A stretch of DNA of 64,000 nt from Paracoccaceae bacterium (GCA_024304985.1 JAMWZC010000003.1:456611-520610), one strand, 5' to 3'; positions 1 to 9,154 are shown, counted from the first letter of the stretch. Notes: generated by a model from the letters alone, not told the origin. Numbers and translations are program-made.

Positions 1-1
1 C

Positions 2-607
2 GAGGAGCAGAAGTTCAATTTCGCGGAACATAGTTTCAACCTCAAGGAATTGCGGGTGAACGAGCATACGGGCACGCATGTGGACGCGCCGCTGCATTTC
101 TCGGCCGATGGAAACGCGGTGGACGAGATCGCGGTCGAAAACCTGATCGTGCCGCTTTGCGTGGTGGACATCCGCGAGCGCGCGGCGGCGGATGCGGATG
201 CACAGGTGACGCCGGATGATCTGAAGGCGTGGATCGACGCGAATGGCCCGATCCCCGAACGCGCCTGTGTGGCGATGAATTCGGGCTGGGGGGCGTTTGT
301 GAATGACCCCAAGTTCCGCAATGCCGATGGCGAGGGCAAGATGCATTTCCCCGGTTTTCACGTCGAGGCGGCGCAGATGCTGCTGGAGACGGGGGCTGTG
401 GGGATTGCCAGCGATACGCTGTCGCTGGATCACGGCATCTCGCCGGATTTCGCGGCGCATTACGCGTGGTTACCGCAGAACCGTTGGGGGATCGAGTGTC
501 TGGCCAATCTGGACGCGGTCCCCGCCACGGGGGCCACGCTGGTGGTGGGCGCGCCCAAGCATCGCGGCGGCACGGGCGGGCCTGCGCGCGTCTTTACCCT
601 GATCTGA
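2..607 (+). CDS. Cyclase family protein (kynurenine formamidase-like), 5' end missing
   Basis: The reading frame is open from base 2, so the true start lies outside the window; about 201 residues are visible and some 50 N-terminal residues are probably missing. The motif HTGTHVDAP (bases 62-91) is the metal-binding HxGTHxDxP signature of the cyclase/kynurenine formamidase family (PF04199), which hydrolyses amide or lactone bonds with Zn or Mn. The C-terminal half carries the usual GIASDTLSLD segment. A small CMD-family gene follows 51 bases downstream on the same strand, so the two are probably one operon. The substrate cannot be told from sequence; isatin hydrolases and arylformamidases belong to the same family. 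Confidence 0.85.
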   Translation, partial: EEQKFNFAEHSFNLKELRVNEHTGTHVDAPLHFSADGNAVDEIAVENLIVPLCVVDIRERAAADADAQVTPDDLKAWIDANGPIPERACVAMNSGWGAFVNDPKFRNADGEGKMHFPGFHVEAAQMLLETGAVGIASDTLSLDHGISPDFAAHYAWLPQNRWGIECLANLDAVPATGATLVVGAPKHRGGTGGPARVFTLI

Positions 608-658
608 TCCATGCCGGGGCGGGCCGCGTGTCCGCCCCCCCCCCCTTAGGAGCGTTCG

Positions 659-1066
659 ATGGCCACTGTCACTCCCCCCGCCGATCCCGAAGCCGATCCC
701 CGCGTCAAGGCGGTGTTCGACGATATCCGCGCCACGCGGAAGTCGGATTTCATCAATAATGTCTGGCGGTATCTGGCCTTTGATCCCGGCTTGCTGGAGG
801 AGGTCTGGCGCGATGTGAAGGCGGTGCTGGCGACGCCCTCTGCCCTTGATCCCAAGGTCAAGGAAATGATCTATGCTGCCGTGTCCATCGCCAATGCCTG
901 CGACTACTGCACCCATTCGCATCTGGCCTCTGCCCGCGCGAAGGGGATGACGGCGGCGGAACAGGCAGATCTTCTGCGCGTTGTTGCCACGGCGGGCAAG
1001 ACGAACCATATCCTGAACGCGATCCGGCCACCGATCGACGATGCCTTTCTGATGGACAAGGGCTGA
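659..1066 (+). CDS. Carboxymuconolactone decarboxylase (AhpD-like) family protein
   Basis: This is a 135-residue, all-helical protein with CDYCTHSH at residues 81-88, the C-x2-C-x3-H redox motif of AhpD-type alkylhydroperoxidase proteins within the CMD family. Such proteins reduce peroxides or act as thiol redox partners. The start ATG follows a TTAGGAG ribosome site at 647-653. The length is normal for single-domain AhpD-like members. It sits directly behind the cyclase gene, which suggests a shared but unidentified pathway. The family is certain; whether it acts as a peroxidase is inference from the CxxC motif. Confidence 0.85.
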   Translation: MATVTPPADPEADPRVKAVFDDIRATRKSDFINNVWRYLAFDPGLLEEVWRDVKAVLATPSALDPKVKEMIYAAVSIANACDYCTHSHLASARAKGMTAAEQADLLRVVATAGKTNHILNAIRPPIDDAFLMDKG

Positions 1067-1248
1067 CGCGATCCGCGCCTCCACCTCGTGGTGATCAGCG
1101 GTCATCCGCCCGGCGACCGGTGCAGGACCGCACTACACGCCATTGTGACGGAACGGATATTCCGGATCGTGCGTTTAGTCTCCAGATGAGCCAAGTCATC
1201 CGCGATATGGCCTGCCCCGCAGGTCCAGCACAAAGGCACAGGTGAGAC

Positions 1249-3471
1249 ATGACACGCAGAACACTGAAAACCACGACCGCCAGCATCCTGGCGCTGTCGT
1301 TGATCCAGCCCTATCCGGCGATGGCGCAGCTTCGTGCGCTGAATCCGCAAGCGGCGCAACATTCCAGCGTCAGCACAGGGTCGGAGCGGATTTTCCTAGC
1401 GCAAGCTGAGGATGCGACATGCTTCACCGATGGTGAAGTCGATACCGCCCGCTGCGATATCGACATGATGCGTGCCGAGCTTGAGGCGCTGCTGGAAAAC
1501 GGTCTGCCCGATGCGGCGGACCGGCCCGCCGAGGATGAGTTGACCGCCGCCTTGACCGCTGAAGAGCGGATCGGGTTGCTGAGCGCGGCCATCGAGGATG
1601 CGGAGCGCGAAGCGTCGCTGGAGGCGGAAACTGTGGCCAATGCCGAAGCCGAGGCCACCGTTGCCGCAGAGGCCGAGGCGGCCGCACGGGCCGAAGCCGA
1701 GCAAGCGGCGGCTGCCCAGGCCGCGGCCGAGGAAACCGCTCTGAAAGAGGCTGAAGCTGCGGCAGCGGCGGAAGCCGAAGCGGCGATGGCGGCGGAAGCA
1801 GAAGCCGAAGCGGCCGCACGGGCCGAGGCCGAGGAGGCTGCGGCCGCCGGTGCCGCTGCGGAAGAGGCGGCGGCCGCCGAAGCCGCGCGTCTGGCGGAGG
1901 CAGAAGCCGAGGCTGACGCCGCTGTCGAAGCCGAAGCGGCAGCCACCGCAGAGGCCGAAGCCGCAACGGAGGCAGAGACCACCGCCGAGGGCGAGGTCAG
2001 CGCTGACGCCGAGGCCGAAGCGCTGCGCGAGGCCCTGACGGCTGCGGAGGCTGCGGATGCGGTTGCGGCGGATACCGCCGAAACCGACAGCGGTGAGGCA
2101 GAGCCTGCACCGGAAGCTACCGCCGAGGCAGAGATGGAAACTCCTGTCGAGGCCGAAGCGCCGGCCGAGGACGCAACCACCGACACGGCCGCCGAAGAGG
2201 TGCCCGCTGATACGGCCCCCGTCGCAGAGGCCCCCGCCGAGGAAGCCCCCGCCGAGGCGACCTCGACCCCGCAAGCGGAGACGCTGGTGACGAGCGAGGA
2301 AGAGACGGAAGCCTCGGCGTTGAAGGATGCCGAGATTCTGGCCGAGCAGGAGGCTGCGCAGACTCTGGGCGCGGTGGCCAGTGCTCTGGCCGGGGAAGAG
2401 GCGGACGAACCCGCAGGGACCACGGACGGCACCGCTTCGGACGCTGATCCTGCCGCAGAGGCCGAAGCCGAGTCCGAGGTCACGACCGAGGTTGTGACCG
2501 AGCAGGATGTCCGCAGCAGCGACGAGGAATTCGCCGCTCCCGCCATCAGCAGCGCCGCCGCCCCGCAGGCGGTGGAAGCGGACCGCGACAGCGGCCTGTC
2601 CAATCTGGAAAAGGCCGGTCTTCTGGCGCTGGGAGCGCTGGCCGTGGGCGCGATCATGTCGAACGGGCAGCGGGTTGCCGCCACTTCGGGCGACCGGGTG
2701 ATCGTCGAGGACAATTCGGGCCGGTTCCAGGTTCTCAAGGATGACGACGCGCTGCTGCGCCGTCCCGGATCGACTGTCGAAACCCGCCGTTTCAACGATG
2801 GGTCCACCACCACGACCACGACCCGCGAGGATGGGTCGCGCGTGGTGACGATCCGCGATGCCTCGGGGCGGGTGCTGCGCCGGTCGGTCTTTGACACCAG
2901 CGGGCGCGAGACGCTGCTGATCGACGACATCACCACGGTGGAGCCGGTCAATGTGGCCACCCTGCCCCCGGCCCCGCGGATGAACTTTGCCGCGACCGAT
3001 CGTGACGCGCTGGAAGCCGCGCTGCGCGAGGCCGAGCGGCGTGATCTGGGCCGGACCTTCAGTCTGCGTCAGGTGCGCGAGATCGTGGAAGTGCGCGATC
3101 TGGCCCCGCAGATCAGCCTTGAGGATGTGACCTTCCGCAGCGGGTCGGCGGCGATCGAACCGTCGCAGGCCGAACAACTGCGCGAGATCGGCAATCTGAT
3201 GCGTCAGATGATCCGCGAGAACCCGCGCGAGGTGTTTCTGATCGAAGGCTATACCGATGCCGTGGGCGGGGCCGCGTCCAACCTGCTGCTGTCGGACCGT
3301 CGCGCCGAAAGCGTGGCGCTGGCGCTGACCGAGTATTTCGACGTGCCGCCCGAGAACATGGTCGTGCAGGGTTTCGGTGAGCGGTTCCTGAAGATCCCGA
3401 CGCTGGAGGCCGAGCGCCAGAACCGCCGCGTCGCCGTGCGCTGGATCACCGATCTGATTGCCGCGCGCTAA
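1249..3471 (+). CDS. OmpA-family protein with long Ala/Glu-rich region
   Basis: A 740-residue envelope protein. Residues 1-26 form a signal peptide ending PAMAQ. Residues about 113-430 are an extreme Ala/Glu low-complexity tract made of EAEA-, AEAE- and AARAEAE-type units, likely a long helix or disordered rod. A hydrophobic, glycine-spaced stretch lies at about 453-474 (KAGLLALGALAVGAIM). The C-terminus (about 620-738) is an OmpA/MotB peptidoglycan-binding domain, with FRSGSAAIE, the IEGYTDAVG block and a terminal QNRRVAVRW. It probably bridges outer membrane and murein. It is monocistronic, with a hairpin terminator downstream at 3496-3521. Similar OmpA proteins with acidic Ala-rich regions occur in Rhodobacterales; the rod-like role is inference. 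Confidence 0.85.
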   Translation: MTRRTLKTTTASILALSLIQPYPAMAQLRALNPQAAQHSSVSTGSERIFLAQAEDATCFTDGEVDTARCDIDMMRAELEALLENGLPDAADRPAEDELTAALTAEERIGLLSAAIEDAEREASLEAETVANAEAEATVAAEAEAAARAEAEQAAAAQAAAEETALKEAEAAAAAEAEAAMAAEAEAEAAARAEAEEAAAAGAAAEEAAAAEAARLAEAEAEADAAVEAEAAATAEAEAATEAETTAEGEVSADAEAEALREALTAAEAADAVAADTAETDSGEAEPAPEATAEAEMETPVEAEAPAEDATTDTAAEEVPADTAPVAEAPAEEAPAEATSTPQAETLVTSEEETEASALKDAEILAEQEAAQTLGAVASALAGEEADEPAGTTDGTASDADPAAEAEAESEVTTEVVTEQDVRSSDEEFAAPAISSAAAPQAVEADRDSGLSNLEKAGLLALGALAVGAIMSNGQRVAATSGDRVIVEDNSGRFQVLKDDDALLRRPGSTVETRRFNDGSTTTTTTREDGSRVVTIRDASGRVLRRSVFDTSGRETLLIDDITTVEPVNVATLPPAPRMNFAATDRDALEAALREAERRDLGRTFSLRQVREIVEVRDLAPQISLEDVTFRSGSAAIEPSQAEQLREIGNLMRQMIRENPREVFLIEGYTDAVGGAASNLLLSDRRAESVALALTEYFDVPPENMVVQGFGERFLKIPTLEAERQNRRVAVRWITDLIAAR

Positions 3472-3495
3472 GGCTTGAGGATGTGAAAATGACGA

Positions 3496-3521
3496 ACGGC
3501 CCGCTGTCACAGGCGGGCCGT
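3496..3521. terminator. Bidirectional hairpin terminator
   Basis: ACGGCCCGC (3496-3504) pairs perfectly with GCGGGCCGT (3513-3521) around an 8-base loop and is followed by TTT. It lies between the convergent OmpA-family gene and the TetR gene, so it can end transcription from both sides. Confidence 0.75.
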
Positions 3522-3535
3522 TTGCCTGTGGCGGA

Positions 3536-4165
3536 TCAGGTTACGCCATAGCCGTGCAGGAAACGGTCCACGGCGCGGGCAATCGCCTGCGCCGGATCGT
3601 CAGGGGTAGGCACCTGATAGATATGGCGGCGGATGCCGATATAGACGATGCCGCCATGCAGGTTCCAGATATCCTCCATCTGCGGATCGACGGGTGCAGG
3701 AGCGGCGGCGCGGATCTCGTCCAGCAACGGATGCAGAATCACCGTGCCCATATGGTGCAGATAGCGGCGATTGAGTTCCGCCCCGGCCAGCCCCGAGAAC
3801 ATGAAGATCCGCATCCATTCATATTCGAAGATCAGTTCGCTGTATTCGGTGTAGAAGGTCAGAAGCCGGGTGCGCAGCGGCAGACTGCGATCCGTCAGGC
3901 GGCTGGGCCAGTCGGGCGAGAGCCGGTCGATATAGACATGCTCGTAGACGGCCTCGATGATTTCCGCCTTGTTGGCGAAATAGTTGAAGAGCAGCGATTG
4001 GGTGATCCCCAGTCGCTTGGCCAGATCGCGGGTTTTCCCGTCCAGCCCCACATCGGCGAAGAAGGTGACGGCCCCCTCGACGATCTGGCGGCGGCGTTCT
4101 TCGGGCGGCAGGCGACGCCGCTCGGCCGGTTCGGCGGCGACACTGTCAGGCGAGATCTGGTCCAT
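3536..4165 (-). CDS. TetR family transcriptional regulator
   Basis: A 209-residue regulator. The N-terminal helix-turn-helix is typical of TetR (ERRRQIVEGAVTFFADVG, then LAKRLGITQSLLFNYFANKAEI); the C-terminal ligand domain is divergent. The start at 4165 is chosen because GGGGGA sits 5-8 bases upstream; an in-frame ATG at 4189 has no such site. The gene is divergent from the molybdenum hydroxylase operon starting at 4313, and a tandem palindromic site (4236-4272) lies between them. It is therefore most likely the local repressor of that operon and of itself, relieved by the hydroxylase substrate. The ligand is unknown. Confidence 0.88.
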   Translation of the reverse strand: MDQISPDSVAAEPAERRRLPPEERRRQIVEGAVTFFADVGLDGKTRDLAKRLGITQSLLFNYFANKAEIIEAVYEHVYIDRLSPDWPSRLTDRSLPLRTRLLTFYTEYSELIFEYEWMRIFMFSGLAGAELNRRYLHHMGTVILHPLLDEIRAAAPAPVDPQMEDIWNLHGGIVYIGIRRHIYQVPTPDDPAQAIARAVDRFLHGYGVT

Positions 4166-4235
4166 GAACGTCCCCCAAGGCCAACGCATCCAGAGGTAGC
4201 TTAAAAAATTTCCACTTGCAAAACTATGCGATTTA

Positions 4236-4272
4236 TAGATCATTCGATCAATAGGGTTGATCAGATGATCAA
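4236..4272. promoter_or_regulatory. Tandem palindromic operator, probably for the TetR regulator
   Basis: Two 16-base dyads are seen: TAGATCATTCGATCAA (4236-4251) and TTGATCAGATGATCAA (4257-4272). The second is perfect (TTGATC/GATCAA) and the first has one mismatch. They share GATC-N4-GATCAA and are offset by exactly 21 bases, two helical turns, so two dimers could bind the same face. The site lies between the divergent starts at 4165 and 4313. Confidence 0.7.
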
Positions 4273-4312
4273 CAAGCCTGTGGGAGCGGGCGCCTGTGAG
4301 GGAGGATTTCGC

Positions 4313-5146
4313 ATGAAGGCTTTGGCGGGTGGCTATGCCCGGGCAAGAGACGTGACGCACGCGCTGGACCTGCTGGCGCAGGCGGACGGGATGGGCCGTG
4401 TGCTGGCGGGCGGGCAAAGCCTGATCGCGGCGATGAACATGCGGCTGAGCACAGGCGACATGCTGGTGGATATCTCGCGAATCGCGGATTTGCGCGGGGT
4501 GGCGGTCGAGGATGGTTGCCTGCGCATCGGCGCGCTGACGCGGCACGCCGATATCGGAACCGACCCTTTGGTGGCGACACATGCGCCGCTGCTGGTGCAG
4601 GCGGTGCATCACATCGCCCATGCCGCGATCCGTAACCGTGGCACCATCGGCGGATCGCTGGCCCATGCGGACCCTGCGGCGGAATTCCCGGCCTGCGTGC
4701 TGGCCTTGGGGGGCACGATCCATCTGCAGGGGCCGGAAGGCGTGCGGCAGGTAGCGGCGGAGGATTTCTTTGTCGATGTGTTCGAGACGGCGATTGAAGA
4801 GGGTGAGATCCTGACCGCGATCACCCTGCCCCTGCTTGAGGCTGGAGAGCGGCATGTGCTGATCGAGACCGCGCGGCGGTCGGGCGATTATGCGTTGGCG
4901 GGGCTGTGCGTGGTCAAGCGCGCGGCGGGGCATCGGGTCACGGCTTTCAGTGTGGGGCCGCGTCCCGTTCTGGCCATGGCGGCTATGGAACGGCTGGATG
5001 CGGGCGATACGGCGGGTGCCGTGGACGCGCTGCGGGCCGAGATTGATCCGCCCTCTGACACGCAGGCGAGCGCCGCCTATCGGCGCCATCTGGCGGGGGT
5101 TCTCTTGACCCGCGCCTTGCACGATCTGACAGGAGAGACCGCATGA
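4313..5146 (+). CDS. FAD-binding (medium) subunit of a xanthine-dehydrogenase-family molybdenum hydroxylase
   Basis: A 277-residue CoxM/XdhB-type subunit. The FAD-binding motifs AGGQSLIAAMNMR and RNRGTIGGSLAHADPAAEFP are plain, and the C-terminal CO-dehydrogenase-flavoprotein domain follows. It passes electrons from the 2Fe-2S subunit to FAD and on to an acceptor. The start at 4313 has GGAGGA at 4301-4306; starting at the upstream ATG (4226) would place the operator inside the gene. Its stop overlaps the next start (ATGA at 5143-5146), giving translational coupling. The gene order medium, small, large is that of coxMSL-type operons, but the large subunit shows this is not a CO dehydrogenase. 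Confidence 0.9.
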   Translation: MKALAGGYARARDVTHALDLLAQADGMGRVLAGGQSLIAAMNMRLSTGDMLVDISRIADLRGVAVEDGCLRIGALTRHADIGTDPLVATHAPLLVQAVHHIAHAAIRNRGTIGGSLAHADPAAEFPACVLALGGTIHLQGPEGVRQVAAEDFFVDVFETAIEEGEILTAITLPLLEAGERHVLIETARRSGDYALAGLCVVKRAAGHRVTAFSVGPRPVLAMAAMERLDAGDTAGAVDALRAEIDPPSDTQASAAYRRHLAGVLLTRALHDLTGETA

Positions 5147-5643
5147 CCGAGGCGTTTCGCGACCGTATCGACATCGCCCTGACCGTGAATGGCGAAGCAG
5201 TGGAGGGCCGTGTGCCCGCAGGCCGCCATCTGATCGACTTTCTGCGGCTTGATCTGGGTCTGACCGGGTCCCATGCCAGTTGCGAGCATGGCGTGTGCGG
5301 CGCTTGCACGATCCATGTGGATGGGCAGGCCGTGCGGGGCTGTCTGATGCTGGCAGCGCAGGCGGACGGGGCCGAGGTCTGGACTCTGGAAGGGCTGACC
5401 GAGACGGGTGTGATCCGCGATCTGCAGGACGCTTTCGTGGAGCGCAACGCTTTGCAATGCGGGTATTGCACACCGGGGATGCTGGCCTCGATCAAGGAGT
5501 TGCTGGATATGGGCGGCGTGCCGGACCGGGCCACCATCCGCGAACATCTGTCGGGCAACTATTGCCGCTGCACCGGATACGAGGCGATCATCGACGCGGT
5601 GGAGAGCGTGGCAAAGGCCCGCGCCGGGGAGGCTGCGGCATGA
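5143..5643 (+). CDS. 2Fe-2S (small) subunit of the molybdenum hydroxylase
   Basis: A 166-residue CoxS-type subunit carrying two [2Fe-2S] clusters. The plant-ferredoxin-like cluster is set by CEHGVCGACT plus a later Cys (GCLML), and the second by CGYCTPGM and CRCTGY. The length matches the family. It carries electrons from the molybdenum centre to the FAD subunit. Its start overlaps the preceding stop and its stop overlaps the next start, so the three subunits are translationally coupled. Confidence 0.93.
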   Translation: MTEAFRDRIDIALTVNGEAVEGRVPAGRHLIDFLRLDLGLTGSHASCEHGVCGACTIHVDGQAVRGCLMLAAQADGAEVWTLEGLTETGVIRDLQDAFVERNALQCGYCTPGMLASIKELLDMGGVPDRATIREHLSGNYCRCTGYEAIIDAVESVAKARAGEAAA

Positions 5644-8021
5644 CCATTTCCTTCGGCAATCCCGACCGCCCGAACAGCTATATCGGCAAGACCGTGCCGC
5701 GGCCGAATGCGCCAAGGCTGGTGCAGGGGCGCGGTAAATATGTGGACGATATCGTGCTGCCGCGCATGGCGCATGTGGTGTTTGTGCGCAGCCCCCATGC
5801 GCATGCGAAGATCGGGGCCATCGACACGGCTGAGGCCGCGGCGGTCAAGGGTGTGTTGCGCATCTTTACGGGGGCGGACATTGCCGAGGTCTGCACGCCG
5901 TGGGTCGCGGTGCTGGCGCATCTCAAGGGGCTGAAATCCCCGCCGCAGCATGCGTTGGCGGTGGATCGGGCCTGCTGGGTCGGTGATCCGGTCGTCGCCG
6001 TGGTCGCCACGTCCCGCGCGGCCGCCGAGGAAGCGGCCGCACTGGTCGAGGTGGATTATGCCCCCCTGCCCGCCGTCACCGACATGATGAGCGCGCTGGA
6101 TGCGGACACGCCCGTGCTGCATCCCGATATGGGCGACAATCTGGCCTTCCGTCGGCTGCACGAGGAAGGCGATGTGGAGGCGGCCTTTGCCAGCGCGCAC
6201 AAGGTGGTGGAGGCGCGGTTCAAGACGGCGCGGCACACGGGTGTGACGCTGGAGCCGCGCTCGATCCTTGTGGACTGGAACCCGGCCGAGGGGCAGATGA
6301 CCGCGTGGCATGCGACACAGGCCCCGCATATGATGCAGACGGTTTTCGCCAAGCATCTGGATCTGCCCGAAGGCCGGGTGCGCGTGATCTGCGACGATGT
6401 GGGCGGATCATATGGCATCAAGGTGCATGTCTACCCCGATGAGGTGGCGACGGCGGCGATTGCCAAGATCATGGCGCGGCCCATCAAGTTCGTGGCAGAC
6501 CGGCTGGAGAGTTTCACGACCGATATTCACGCCCGCGACCACGAGATCGGCGCGCGGATCGCGGTGGATGAGACGGGCAAGATCCTGGCCATGGATATCG
6601 ACGACTGGACGGCGATCGGCGCCTATTCGGTCTATCCGCGCACCTCGGCGATCGAGGGCAATCAGGTGGTGAACCTCTGTGGGGGACCCTATGATTTTGC
6701 GCATTACCGCGCGCAGACATCGGTGGTGTTCCAGAACAAGACGCCGACCTGCCAGTATCGCGCGGTGGGGCATCCCATCGCCGTGGCGGTGACCGAGGGT
6801 CTGGTCGATATGGCGGCGGCGGAACTGGGCATGGACCCGGTCGAGATCCGGCGGCGCAACATGTATGCCGATGACGCTTATCCCGTGACCTCGCCCGCCA
6901 AGATGCGGTTCGAGGGGCTGTCGCATCACGCCAGCATGGACAAACTGATGGCGCTGATGGATTACGAGGGCCTGCGCGCCGAACAGGCGGAATTGCGCAA
7001 GAAGGGCATCCATCGCGGCATCGGGATCGCCAGTTTCATCGAACTGACCAACCCCTCGCCCTTCATGTATGGGATTGGCGGGGCGCGGATTTCGGCGCAG
7101 GATGGCTGCACCGTGCGGATGGACCCGGATGGCTCCATCGTGGCGCTGTCGGGTGTGACCGAACAAGGCCAGGGGACCGAGGCGATGCTGGCGCAGATCG
7201 TGGCCGAAGGCGTGGGCGTGGCCCCCGGACGGGTGCGCGTGATCACCGGGGATACGCAGGTGACGCCCTATGGCGGCGGCACATGGGCATCGCGCGGCGC
7301 GGGCATCGGTGGCGAGGCGGCGTTGCAATCGGCGCTGGCGCTGAAAGGGTCGATCCTTGAGGTGGCGGGTGCAATGCTGCAAGCGCCTGCCGACGCGCTG
7401 GATATTCGGGATGGTCAGGTCGTGGACACGGCCACGGGCGAGGCGCGGATGCCTTTGGAAGAACTGGGACGGATCGTCTATTTCCGGGGCGACACGCTGC
7501 CCAAGGGGCTGCCCCGCGAATTGGTGCAGACCCGGCATTTCATCACCTCGGACTATCCCTTTGCCTTCACCAATGGCGTGCAGGCCAGCTATCTTGAGGT
7601 GGATACCGGCACCGGCGAGGTGAAACTGCTGAAACACTGGTGCGTCGAGGATTGTGGGCGGATCATCAACCCGCAACTGGTGGATGAACAGATCCGGGGC
7701 GGGATCGTCCAGGGTTTGGGCGGTGCGCTGTTCGAGGAAATCCACTACGATGAGGATGGCCAGCTGCTGAACGGGTCGATGGCCGATTACCTTGTGCCGA
7801 TGGCCGCCGAGATGCCCGATATGGTGATCGGCCATGTGGAGACGCCCACGATGGAAAGCACCCTTGGGGCCAAGGGCGCGGGAGAGGCGGGCACCGCCGG
7901 GGCGCCTGCTGCCGTGATGAATGCCATCAATGACGCGCTGCGCCCGCTGGGGGCGCAGGTCACCGCCATGCCCTTCACGCCGGAACGCATCCTGCGCGCG
8001 ATGGGACAGATCGAAGACTGA
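5640..8021 (+). CDS. Molybdopterin-binding (large) subunit of the molybdenum hydroxylase
   Basis: A 793-residue catalytic subunit. The start is the ATG at 5640 overlapping the small-subunit stop. It opens with an N-terminal 'a/b hammerhead' domain (RLVQGRGKYVDDI) followed by the cofactor-binding domains. GAKGAGEAGTAGAPAAV near the C-terminus holds the conserved catalytic Glu of the xanthine oxidase family. The active-site loop reads CQYRAVGHP and lacks the AYxCSFR motif of true CO dehydrogenases, so it should hydroxylate an organic, probably heterocyclic or carbonyl, substrate. A complete TRAP transporter begins 50 bases downstream and may import that substrate. The substrate itself is unknown. 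Confidence 0.9.
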   Translation: MTISFGNPDRPNSYIGKTVPRPNAPRLVQGRGKYVDDIVLPRMAHVVFVRSPHAHAKIGAIDTAEAAAVKGVLRIFTGADIAEVCTPWVAVLAHLKGLKSPPQHALAVDRACWVGDPVVAVVATSRAAAEEAAALVEVDYAPLPAVTDMMSALDADTPVLHPDMGDNLAFRRLHEEGDVEAAFASAHKVVEARFKTARHTGVTLEPRSILVDWNPAEGQMTAWHATQAPHMMQTVFAKHLDLPEGRVRVICDDVGGSYGIKVHVYPDEVATAAIAKIMARPIKFVADRLESFTTDIHARDHEIGARIAVDETGKILAMDIDDWTAIGAYSVYPRTSAIEGNQVVNLCGGPYDFAHYRAQTSVVFQNKTPTCQYRAVGHPIAVAVTEGLVDMAAAELGMDPVEIRRRNMYADDAYPVTSPAKMRFEGLSHHASMDKLMALMDYEGLRAEQAELRKKGIHRGIGIASFIELTNPSPFMYGIGGARISAQDGCTVRMDPDGSIVALSGVTEQGQGTEAMLAQIVAEGVGVAPGRVRVITGDTQVTPYGGGTWASRGAGIGGEAALQSALALKGSILEVAGAMLQAPADALDIRDGQVVDTATGEARMPLEELGRIVYFRGDTLPKGLPRELVQTRHFITSDYPFAFTNGVQASYLEVDTGTGEVKLLKHWCVEDCGRIINPQLVDEQIRGGIVQGLGGALFEEIHYDEDGQLLNGSMADYLVPMAAEMPDMVIGHVETPTMESTLGAKGAGEAGTAGAPAAVMNAINDALRPLGAQVTAMPFTPERILRAMGQIED

Positions 8022-8071
8022 CGAAACCGCAGCGCGCAGGAGGAGGCACGCTGCACTAGGGAGGAAACACC

Positions 8072-9127
8072 ATGAAGTTCACGACACTTACAGCGGCAAC
8101 CGCGCTGGCCGTCTTTGGCGCGGGCTGGGCACAGGCGCAGCAATCCATCACGGTCAATATCGGATCGAGCCACCCGGAGGCGAATATCTGGGTCTATGCG
8201 ATGAAGAACGCGTTCCAGCCCGAGGTGGACCGTATTCTGGCGGAAGCGGGCGAATACAAGATCACCTGGAACGAAGCCTATGGCGGCACGCTATACAAGT
8301 TCACCGACACCCGCGAGGCGGTGATGGACGGGATCGTGGATGTCGGCATGGTGGGCACTGTCTGGGAAGGCTCGGACATGCCGTTGCAGAACGTGACCTA
8401 TTTCACGCCTTTCGCCACCTCGGATCACAAGATGATCATCGAGATCTTCGACGAGCTGAGCGAGACGCTGCCCGAACTGCGCGACAGCTGGGCTGCGAAT
8501 GGTATGGTGCATCTGTCCTCGCTGATCACCGACAGCTATGACATCTATGCCAATTTCCCCGTCAGCAGTATGGCTGATCTTCAGAACCGCAAGCTGAACG
8601 CGCCGGGCACTTCGGCCAACTGGTTGCAGGGCACGGGGGCGACCCCGGTGGATGGCGCGCTGACCACCTATTACACCAATATCCAGACCGGCGTGACCGA
8701 AGGGGCCTTGTCCTTTGCCTCGGGCATTTTGCCGACGCGGGTTTATGAGGTGGCACCTGAACTGACCCGCGTGGGCATCGGGTCGATGTATTTCGGCGGG
8801 ATCGCGGCCAACAAGGACTTCTTCGAGGGTCTGCCCGAGCCCGTGCAGGCCGCCTTCCGCGAGGCGGCCAAGGCCACGTCCAAGGCGCATGGCGATTATG
8901 TCCAGCAGCTTGCCGACCGCGCCATGACCGAGATGCAGGCGGCAGGTCTGAAAGTGACCGAACTGCCCGCCGATCAGAAGGCGGCATGGGTTGAAAACCT
9001 GCCCAATATCATCGAGCCTTGGCTCCAGCAGACGGGTGATGCGGGCAAGACCGTTCTCAAGGCCTATTTTGCGGCACTGCGCGAGCGCGGGGCCGAGCCA
9101 CTGCGGGCCTGGGACGAAGGTCTCTGA
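8072..9127 (+). CDS. TRAP transporter substrate-binding protein (DctP family)
   Basis: A 351-residue periplasmic binding protein with a signal peptide ending WAQAQ and a mature DctP fold (TVNIGSSHPEAN, NRKLNAPGTS). It delivers a small organic acid or related solute to the DctQM permease encoded just downstream. The start has a strong GGGAGGAAACACC ribosome site. It follows the molybdenum hydroxylase by 50 bases on the same strand, so the two may be co-transcribed. An intergenic hairpin separates it from dctQ. Confidence 0.9.
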   Translation: MKFTTLTAATALAVFGAGWAQAQQSITVNIGSSHPEANIWVYAMKNAFQPEVDRILAEAGEYKITWNEAYGGTLYKFTDTREAVMDGIVDVGMVGTVWEGSDMPLQNVTYFTPFATSDHKMIIEIFDELSETLPELRDSWAANGMVHLSSLITDSYDIYANFPVSSMADLQNRKLNAPGTSANWLQGTGATPVDGALTTYYTNIQTGVTEGALSFASGILPTRVYEVAPELTRVGIGSMYFGGIAANKDFFEGLPEPVQAAFREAAKATSKAHGDYVQQLADRAMTEMQAAGLKVTELPADQKAAWVENLPNIIEPWLQQTGDAGKTVLKAYFAALRERGAEPLRAWDEGL

Positions 9128-9154
9128 TCCGCACCACCACTCACGCGACATGCG

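Noticed and set aside
1311-3510. Two long minus-strand frames (549 and 704 codons) opposite the OmpA-family gene
   Set aside because: They are Ser/Ala- and Gly/Arg-rich mirror images of the Ala/Glu tract, match no family and lack ribosome sites. The plus-strand protein has a signal peptide and OmpA domain.
4190-5473. A 430-codon extension of the TetR gene antisense to the hydroxylase medium subunit
   Set aside because: It is Arg/Pro/His-rich nonsense; the start at 4165 with GGGGGA gives a normal TetR length.
5280-5639. Upstream extension of the hydroxylase large subunit
   Set aside because: It overlaps the 2Fe-2S subunit in another frame and has no family similarity; the ATGA overlap at 5640 gives the standard start.
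5640-8021. Calling the hydroxylase an aerobic CO dehydrogenase (CoxL)
   Set aside because: The AYxCSFR active-site motif is missing; the loop reads CQYRAVGHP.
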